Positions 16,915-21,856 of a stretch of DNA of 21,856 nucleotides are shown in pieces; within the stretch, counting starts at the first letter, position 1; the number at the start of each line of letters is the position of its first letter. The position numbers and the translations under genes were made by a program. The notes beneath the pieces are model-generated. The model worked only from the letters and a program-made list of their open reading frames with translations, made no database searches and was not told the origin of the DNA. The stretch is from positions 1 through 21,856 of the forward strand of contig CAZWJS010000023.1 in the NCBI GenBank assembly GCA_964634895.1. The letters are read 5' to 3'. This DNA comes from CG-Epi1 sp964634895. GTDB taxonomy: Archaea > Thermoplasmatota > Poseidoniia > MGIII > CG-Epi1.

Positions 16915-19911
16915 TCAATTATCTGCCTCAAAACCATCAGTCATGCCATCGTCATCACTATCTTCATCCCAAGGATTAGTGTTGGCTTCTTCTTCTCTCC
17001 AATTTGGAAAATTATGCCATACTCCTTCCCAATCTTCCCAACCATCATCATCATAATCCTCAAATCCGTCTGTACCATTCAATGGATCCAATCCTGCTGT
17101 CTCATTTTCAGGCTTATTGTCATTCCAATAAATTTCCCAACCGTCTGTACAATTGTCCAAATCAGTATCAGCTCTAACAGGATTAGTTCCTCTTAGAAAT
17201 TCCTCAAAATTTGTAAATTTCTCACTTGGGGACAGTTCACCATCACCATCAGAATCATACCCGTCTGAATCATTATCAAATACAGCATCAAGAGGAGAAT
17301 TGGCATCTAACCCATAATATCCTTCCCAGCCATCTGGCATCCCATCTCCATCTGTATCATTATTTCGCGGATCGGTGCCATTAAGATATTCTTCATAATT
17401 AGTGAACTTTTCCCATTGTTCTATAGTGCCATTACGATTGAAATCCCAACCGTCATCATCTAAATCATCTGAAGCATCAGCAGGATCAAATGGATCTAAT
17501 TCAAACATGAATTCCCAACCATCTGACATCCCATCTCCATCAGAATCTGGATTTGAAGGATCGGTGATATATCCATTCTCTCCTTCAAAACATTCTTCTC
17601 CATCTAATATAAGATCTCCATCAGTGTCTTTCAAAAGTGGATTTGAACCCGTAATATTGTCTGCACTAAAAACATTATCATCAAAACCTTCCACAAGACT
17701 ATTGTCGTATTCGTAAAGATTAATCAATGAATCATTATCTGAATCAATCATGGAATCACTAGAATTGAGAGGCTGCAAGTCCCAATGTACTTCCCAACCA
17801 TCTGGCATTCCATCACCATCCGTATCGCCATTAGTAGGGTCAGTCCCGTTTAAGTATTCATAAAGGTTAAAATATTTCTCAAATTCAGTAATATTATTGT
17901 TCCAATCAGAATCAAAACCATCATTATCTAAATCCTGAAAGGCATCACTTGGGTCTAAAGGATCAAGTCCATAACTTGTTTCCCAGCCATCTGGCATACC
18001 GTCTCCATCTGTATCATTACAAGTTGGATCTGTTAAATAATTAAATAATTCCTCACCATCAGATAAACCATCATCATCAGTATCGTTATCCCTAGGTAAA
18101 GTAGAAGTAATATTATCAACTTCAATGTAAGAACCTGCTAACGTATTATTATACTCAATATTATTGGTTACACCATCCTGGTCTGAATCTGCTTGAGCAT
18201 CCAAAGCATTCAGTGGATTAAGTCCATATCTCCATTCCCAACCATCCCACATACCATCAAAATCAGTATCTACTATTCTAGGATCTGTATCAGCATGATA
18301 TTCTAGAAGATTAATATGCTCTTCATCTCCTTCAATAGTGCCATTGAAATTAGAATCAAAACCATCAAAATCAAAATCAACAGTGGCATCGTAATCATAC
18401 AACGGATTAAATCCATAATTAACTTCCCAACCGTCATAAATACCATCATTATCCGTATCATTATCATTAGGTGAAGTATTATTCAAAAATTCTTCTATAT
18501 TAGTGAATAACTCTGTATTGTAAACCATGCCATCACGATTTGAATCATATCCATCATTATCTGAATCTAAATTTGCATCGCTTGCATCGGTAGGATTAAG
18601 GTCATAATATGCTTCCCAACCATCAAACATAGAATCGCCATCGGTGTCATTATTTGTGGGGTCTGTTCCATTAAGATATTCTTGCAGATTCGTGAAATGT
18701 TCATCTATAGTCAATTCTAAATTACGGTTATAATCCCAACCGTCATTATCTAAATCCTCGTTAGCGTCAGACGCTAGATTAGGGTTAAGGCCATACTTAA
18801 TTTCCCAACCATCCGGCATACCATCTCCATCTGTATCATTACAAGTTGGATCTGTTAAATATGTTTCCAACTCATCATAATCACTAGCCCCATCATTATC
18901 AGTATCATTTAAATCCGGTCTAGATGATAAGATGCCATCTGTATCAGTCCAACCAGTTTCCACAAGACTATTGTTGTACTCATAAAGATTAGGTAAATCA
19001 TCCTCATCTTTATCTCCAAAATTATCGGATAAATCTAATGGATTAAGTTCGAAATATACTTCCCAACCATCCGACATGGTATCTCCATCAGTATCCCATG
19101 AAAAAGGATTAGTTCCATTAAAATATTCCATGTAATTCAAGTATCTTTCTTCAAAAGAAAGTTCATTATCATAATTTTCATCCCAACCATCTGAATCTGG
19201 ATCTTGCCAAGCGTCTGAATTATCAATTGGATTAAAACTACTATTAACTGTTAAGTGACTATGTGCTGATTTGCAACCATTATTATCTAAACAGTCAAAC
19301 AACCAATCCGACCAATATACTTCCCAACCATCAGTCATCCAATCTGCATCAGTATCATTAACCCAAGGGCTAGTTCCTGCTAAATATTCTTCTAAATTTG
19401 TTAATTGTTCATCCGAGTCTATGGTTTTGTCTCCATTGGCATCATAACCATCATTATCATTATCCTCGTTTGCATCGATATCAGAAATAGGATTAAGATT
19501 ATAGTAAATTTCCCAACCATCTGGCATACCGTCATTATCACTGTCTATACTTGTTGGATCTGTACTATTTCCAACAACCAATCTCATTTCAAATTCCATT
19601 AAATTTGTAAAATACTCCTCCTCTTCAATCAAACCATTACGATTTTTATCGTAGCCATCCATATCTGAATCTAAAGCTGCGTCTGCAGCATCAAAAGGAT
19701 CTAAACCAAAATCAATCTCCCACCAATCTGGCATACCATCATTATCACTATCCTGTGTTGGAAGATTCGAATCTAATGTTGCTGAATCTGTTTCGATATG
19801 TTGTGATGATTTAAATGAAACTAAAGGAGAAAATGGCAAAGCTGCGAGAAGCATAATAACCACTGCAAGAACAACATATCGTCTGCCTCCACCTGAATTA
19901 GGATCTGCCAT
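16915..19911 (-). CDS. Secreted thrombospondin type 3 repeat protein
   Basis: A 998-residue acidic protein. Residues 1-11 are polar and basic, 12-32 form a signal peptide or anchor, and nearly all the rest is repeats built on DTDGDGMPDGWE followed by a Tyr/Leu-Asn-Pro segment and an EF-hand-like DxDNDGxDxNxDGxI loop, then FTNLEEYLNGTDP. Fourteen WE-type cores occur at residues 62, 131, 194, 281, 366, 430, 492, 555, 641, 703, 796, 859, 922 and 991. These aspartate loops bind Ca2+ in characterised thrombospondins, so a Ca-stiffened extracellular rod is likely. No enzyme domain, C-terminal helix or sorting motif is seen; it ends abruptly as MTDGFEADN. A TATA-like box lies 26 nt before the ATG. 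It precedes the giant transglutaminase gene, whose N-terminus has the same loops. Function unknown; structural or adhesive is the best guess. Confidence 0.88.
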   Translation of the reverse strand: MADPNSGGGRRYVVLAVVIMLLAALPFSPLVSFKSSQHIETDSATLDSNLPTQDSDNDGMPDWWEIDFGLDPFDAADAALDSDMDGYDKNRNGLIEEEEYFTNLMEFEMRLVVGNSTDPTSIDSDNDGMPDGWEIYYNLNPISDIDANEDNDNDGYDANGDKTIDSDEQLTNLEEYLAGTSPWVNDTDADWMTDGWEVYWSDWLFDCLDNNGCKSAHSHLTVNSSFNPIDNSDAWQDPDSDGWDENYDNELSFEERYLNYMEYFNGTNPFSWDTDGDTMSDGWEVYFELNPLDLSDNFGDKDEDDLPNLYEYNNSLVETGWTDTDGILSSRPDLNDTDNDGASDYDELETYLTDPTCNDTDGDGMPDGWEIKYGLNPNLASDANEDLDNDGWDYNRNLELTIDEHFTNLQEYLNGTDPTNNDTDGDSMFDGWEAYYDLNPTDASDANLDSDNDGYDSNRDGMVYNTELFTNIEEFLNNTSPNDNDTDNDGIYDGWEVNYGFNPLYDYDATVDFDFDGFDSNFNGTIEGDEEHINLLEYHADTDPRIVDTDFDGMWDGWEWRYGLNPLNALDAQADSDQDGVTNNIEYNNTLAGSYIEVDNITSTLPRDNDTDDDGLSDGEELFNYLTDPTCNDTDGDGMPDGWETSYGLDPLDPSDAFQDLDNDGFDSDWNNNITEFEKYFNLYEYLNGTDPTNGDTDGDGMPDGWEVHWDLQPLNSSDSMIDSDNDSLINLYEYDNSLVEGFDDNVFSADNITGSNPLLKDTDGDLILDGEECFEGENGYITDPSNPDSDGDGMSDGWEFMFELDPFDPADASDDLDDDGWDFNRNGTIEQWEKFTNYEEYLNGTDPRNNDTDGDGMPDGWEGYYGLDANSPLDAVFDNDSDGYDSDGDGELSPSEKFTNFEEFLRGTNPVRADTDLDNCTDGWEIYWNDNKPENETAGLDPLNGTDGFEDYDDDGWEDWEGVWHNFPNWREEEANTNPWDEDSDDDGMTDGFEADN
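18002..18039. repeat. 38-base direct repeat, copy A
   Basis: This stretch within the 998-residue protein gene is identical to 18824-18861. It encodes the LTDPTCNDTDGDG segment on the minus strand. Identity at the third codon positions shows recent duplication or gene conversion between units. Confidence 0.75.
18824..18861. repeat. 38-base direct repeat, copy B
   Basis: Identical partner of 18002-18039, 822 bases away. On both sides the match continues with scattered mismatches. Confidence 0.75.
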
Positions 19912-19932
19912 GGTTCACCAGTTTATCGCTGG

Positions 19933-19941
19933 ACTATAAAG
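19933..19941 (-). promoter_or_regulatory. TATA-like box of the thrombospondin-3 repeat gene
   Basis: CTTTATAGT on the minus strand, centred 26 nt before the ATG at 19911: the exact spacing for a leaderless transcript. A GGTGA also sits 3 nt before the ATG, so a very short leader is not excluded. Confidence 0.6.
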
Positions 19942-19953
19942 GGTTCAGTAAGC

Positions 19954-21024
19954 TTAAAGATATTGCAATTGGCGTGGTAATGTTGTGAGACTTTTGGCCT
20001 TAGAACCTGTTAAATAAACGTCATCTTCTATTCGAACTCCCCCTAAATTACGAATATAAACTCCAGGTTCAATCGTAAAAGTCATGCCATTTCCTAAAAT
20101 AAAATCATCATTTTGTTTGATATAAGGTTCCTCGTGTATCTCAAGTCCTAAGCCATGGCCAGTTCTATGCGTAAAATATTGCCCAAAACCTAAATCCTCA
20201 ATTACCTTTCTAGCCGCAGAATCAACATCCCCTGCTTTTACTCCAACTTTTGCCGACTCTCTTGCAGATTTATTTGCAGATTTGACTGCCTCATACGCCT
20301 TTATTAGTTTAGAATCTATATTTTTGCCAAGTGCAAATGTCCTTGTTATGTCTGAGAAATAACCTTTGTAATTAGCTCCCCAGTCAATAATTATCAATTC
20401 ATTTTCCTTAAACTCCTTATCTCCTGGAAAATGATGAGGATTTGCTGCATTAACGCCTGAAGCTACAATTGGTGTAAAAGGAAGCTCAGATAATGAACCA
20501 TTGCGCAATAATTGTATAACCAATTCAGAAGCAAATGCCTTTTCAGTTACACCTGGTTTTATTTTGTCTAAAATTGACATCAAGGACATTTCAGCAATCT
20601 TTACAGCTTCTGCCATAAACCCAAGTTCTGTAACAGATTTAGACATTCTCAGAGTAGCAAACAAATCAGTTGCATCACAAATATCTAATGAGATGTTTTT
20701 TGAATTTATCATTTCCAATTCTATATGGCGAATTAGACGAGTTTCGACACCTAACTTCTTAATCTTATGATTAAATTTGTTAAAGGCGGATTCGTAACCT
20801 TCTTTGTCATTATAAGTTATAAAATCAAAATCAGATATTTTAGATTTTTCTAATTCAGGTAAAATAAAAGTTGCACCTTTTTTTTCTATAAAGAGAACTA
20901 CTGGCCTCTCACTTAAATGAAATTTAGAACCTGTGAGATATTCCATATTAGGTCCTGGGACGATAGCCAAACCATCAATAGAATGCAAGGCCATCAATTC
21001 TCTAATTTTTTCCAAGTTCCTCAT
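19954..21024 (-). CDS. M24 family metallopeptidase (Xaa-Pro dipeptidase/aminopeptidase type)
   Basis: A 356-residue cytosolic peptidase with the two-domain layout of Xaa-Pro dipeptidases and aminopeptidases P: an N-terminal creatinase-like domain (about 1-125, with GPNMEYLTG near residue 24) and a pita-bread catalytic domain (about 130-350). All five metal ligands are present: Asp214 (IIIDWGA), Asp225 (FSDITRTF), His290 (HRTGHGLGLE), Glu319 (FTIEPGVY) and Glu333 (VRIEDD). PHHFPGD (196-202) supplies the conserved substrate-site histidines. Length equals that of short archaeal PepQ-like enzymes. It should cut peptide bonds before proline using two divalent metals; dipeptidase versus aminopeptidase activity cannot be settled here. 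The ATG lies 26 nt from a TATA-like box shared with the divergent gene, so a leaderless message is likely. No signal peptide. Confidence 0.92.
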   Translation of the reverse strand: MRNLEKIRELMALHSIDGLAIVPGPNMEYLTGSKFHLSERPVVLFIEKKGATFILPELEKSKISDFDFITYNDKEGYESAFNKFNHKIKKLGVETRLIRHIELEMINSKNISLDICDATDLFATLRMSKSVTELGFMAEAVKIAEMSLMSILDKIKPGVTEKAFASELVIQLLRNGSLSELPFTPIVASGVNAANPHHFPGDKEFKENELIIIDWGANYKGYFSDITRTFALGKNIDSKLIKAYEAVKSANKSARESAKVGVKAGDVDSAARKVIEDLGFGQYFTHRTGHGLGLEIHEEPYIKQNDDFILGNGMTFTIEPGVYIRNLGGVRIEDDVYLTGSKAKSLTTLPRQLQYL

Positions 21025-21046
21025 ACTGCCCTATAGACCCTCTCTC

Positions 21047-21054
21047 TTATTATA
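21047..21054. promoter_or_regulatory. AT box shared by divergent promoters
   Basis: TTATTATA on plus reads TATAATAA on minus. Its centre is about 26 nt before the peptidase ATG (minus) and about 24 nt before the GTG of the CDIN1-like gene (plus), so one element is correctly placed for leaderless transcription both ways. The minus direction has a purine-rich BRE-like stretch (GGGGACG) upstream of the box; the plus direction does not. Confidence 0.5.
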
Positions 21055-21073
21055 CGTCCCCAATAACGTAATT

Positions 21074-21844
21074 GTGGATTTAGATACCTTTAACAAACTA
21101 ATTGAAGAATTTGGAAATTATCCTGGTTATGGCGTACATACTGGAGTGGATAAGGTAGCTGAAAAGCTAAAACAACCCTATGATGCAACTAGAGCAATCA
21201 GATCACAATATCTACAGCGAAAATCAATTAGAAATCATTACAAAGTTAAAGACAAGGCTGGATTCTACTTCAAGGAATGGAAAGGAGGAAAGACAATAGG
21301 AGAGATTGCCTTGGATGTTGATTTCCCACCCGTTCTACTAGCAAATTTTCTAATGCTAAAGATGAGATATTCTAAAAAAAGAACTAAAGAAATAATGAAG
21401 AATACGAACCTAGTAAAGAGCAATAAACGCTTGAAAGATGAATTAGATGAAATTTTAGGTAGAGATGAATTGTATACTCCTTTTTCCCATGACAAACAAT
21501 CTGCAGAAGGCAATAGGCGTGAAGATAAAATTGGTGAATGGCTAAACGAAAAAGAAATAGAATATTTCACTGAAAATGATTTGAGGGCAGGAACTGTTGA
21601 AGGGAAAACGCCTGATTTCTTGCTTCTAAAACCAATGACATGGCATGGTGATGAATATAATTGGATTGAGTCCAAAGCGAGCTTTGGTGACGAGTATATT
21701 CATCGTAAGAACCACCGAGGACAAGTATCAAAATATGTTGAACTATATGGGCAAGGAGTCCTAGTTTATTGGTATGGATATCTTGATAACCTTAAGTCGA
21801 GAGGATATACTATAGTCGATAGACACGAGATGGGATTAGAATAA
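21074..21844 (+). CDS. CDIN1 (C15orf41)-like protein, predicted PD-(D/E)xK nuclease fold
   Basis: A 256-residue protein that I recognise as an archaeal homologue of human CDIN1/C15orf41. Shared features recalled from the human protein: a helical N-terminal half with a KTIGEIALDVDFPPVLLANF segment (residues 73-92); RAGTVEGKTPDFLL (171-184), the TPD motif; WIESKASFGDE (197-207); and GQGVLVYWYG (226-235). Asp181, Glu199 and Lys201 form a PD-(D/E)xK nuclease-like constellation, so a nucleic-acid cutting role is predicted. Human CDIN1 partners codanin-1 and is mutated in congenital dyserythropoietic anaemia type I. The start is taken as GTG at 21074 because the AT box lies about 24 nt upstream; the only in-frame ATG upstream (20933) lies inside the divergent peptidase gene and precedes the shared promoter. 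Biological role in archaea is not known. Confidence 0.85.
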   Translation: MDLDTFNKLIEEFGNYPGYGVHTGVDKVAEKLKQPYDATRAIRSQYLQRKSIRNHYKVKDKAGFYFKEWKGGKTIGEIALDVDFPPVLLANFLMLKMRYSKKRTKEIMKNTNLVKSNKRLKDELDEILGRDELYTPFSHDKQSAEGNRREDKIGEWLNEKEIEYFTENDLRAGTVEGKTPDFLLLKPMTWHGDEYNWIESKASFGDEYIHRKNHRGQVSKYVELYGQGVLVYWYGYLDNLKSRGYTIVDRHEMGLE

Positions 21845-21856
21845 TTATTTCTTTTT
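21845..21856 (+). terminator. T-rich terminator of the CDIN1-like gene
   Basis: The bases right after the TAA stop are TTATTTCTTTTT, a T-rich tract as used by archaeal polymerases. The window ends here, so the tract may be longer. Confidence 0.5.

Larger units (their letters stand above)
16918..19755 (-). repeat. Thrombospondin-3 / EF-like coding repeats
   Basis: Distances between successive DGWE cores are 69, 63, 87, 85, 64, 62, 63, 86, 62, 93, 63, 63 and 69 residues. So there are two unit sizes, about 63 and about 86 residues. The long type carries one extra short Asp loop such as DTDDDGLSDGEELFNYLTDP. The DNA is repetitive too, with near-identical stretches around each GMPDGWE block. Confidence 0.85.

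Noticed and set aside
16831..16990. The 998-residue gene and the giant gene as one gene split by a frameshift
   Set aside because: Each has its own signal peptide and upstream TATA-like box, and the Ca-loop arrays of both end in the same kind of cap, so the first protein ends naturally.
17402..17716. Plus-strand open frames opposite the repeat genes (also near 13087, 15581 and 16205)
   Set aside because: They are mirror images of Asp/Ser-rich codon bias on the other strand, give low-complexity Ser/Pro or His/Ile proteins, and have no promoter or homology.
16918..19755. CRISPR-like array of regularly spaced repeats
   Set aside because: The repeats are in one long open frame, imperfect, and encode Asp-rich protein loops; there are no unique spacers and no cas genes.
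20933..21073. N-terminal extension of the CDIN1-like protein to the ATG at 20933
   Set aside because: It would overlap the divergent peptidase coding region by about 90 bases and lie upstream of the promoter; the extension shows no similarity to the family as I recall it.

Overview
This AT-rich window is archaeal chromosome. The indicators are a stand-alone GMP synthase glutaminase subunit (GuaAA), which most archaea encode apart from the synthetase subunit; a homologue of the archaeal/eukaryotic CDIN1 (C15orf41) protein; TATA-like boxes about 25 nt upstream of start codons (leaderless transcription); U-tract terminators; and giant secreted Ca-loop (thrombospondin type 3) and Ig-like repeat proteins. 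The mix fits a marine Thermoplasmatota archaeon of the Candidatus Poseidoniia (Marine Group II/III) type. That placement is inference; no rRNA or other marker gene is present.

Layout: ten genes lie on the minus strand and the last lies on plus. Read in the minus direction from the right end: an M24 Xaa-Pro-type peptidase (21024-19954), then a secreted 998-residue thrombospondin-3 repeat protein (19911-16915). Next comes a tightly packed cluster: a giant secreted/anchored transglutaminase-like protein with about 13 Ig-like repeats and a cytoplasmic DUF4129-like tail (16830-10924), a DUF4350 membrane protein (10919-9618), a MoxR AAA+ ATPase (9616-8612), a DUF58 protein (8603-7356) and a polytopic membrane protein (7356-6511). 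After it come a single-chain transketolase-like enzyme (6446-4131), GuaAA (4096-3506), and a tandem pair of UMF1/Atg22-like MFS transporters (3441-1582 and 1574-18). The CDIN1-like nuclease-fold gene runs divergently on plus (21074-21844).

How the genes may work together: MoxR, DUF58, DUF4129/transglutaminase and DUF4350 genes recur together in bacteria and archaea, and here they are separated by 1-8 nt or overlap. I read the cluster as one envelope-associated machine: a cytosolic MoxR chaperone-like ATPase acting with membrane-bound DUF58, DUF4350 and polytopic partners on a very large surface protein whose transglutaminase-like domain and repeats lie outside the cell. The neighbouring 998-residue protein shares the repeat type and a similar terminal cap with the N-terminus of the giant protein, so the two may meet at the cell surface. 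The remaining genes look like housekeeping (GMP synthesis, pentose phosphate interconversion, peptide turnover) and uptake or export.

There is no gene-free stretch over 100 bases. I see no tRNA, rRNA, insertion sequence, CRISPR array or integrated element. The most interesting content is the giant transglutaminase/MoxR locus, the CDIN1-like gene with its shared divergent promoter, and the MFS protein carrying an unrecognised external domain.
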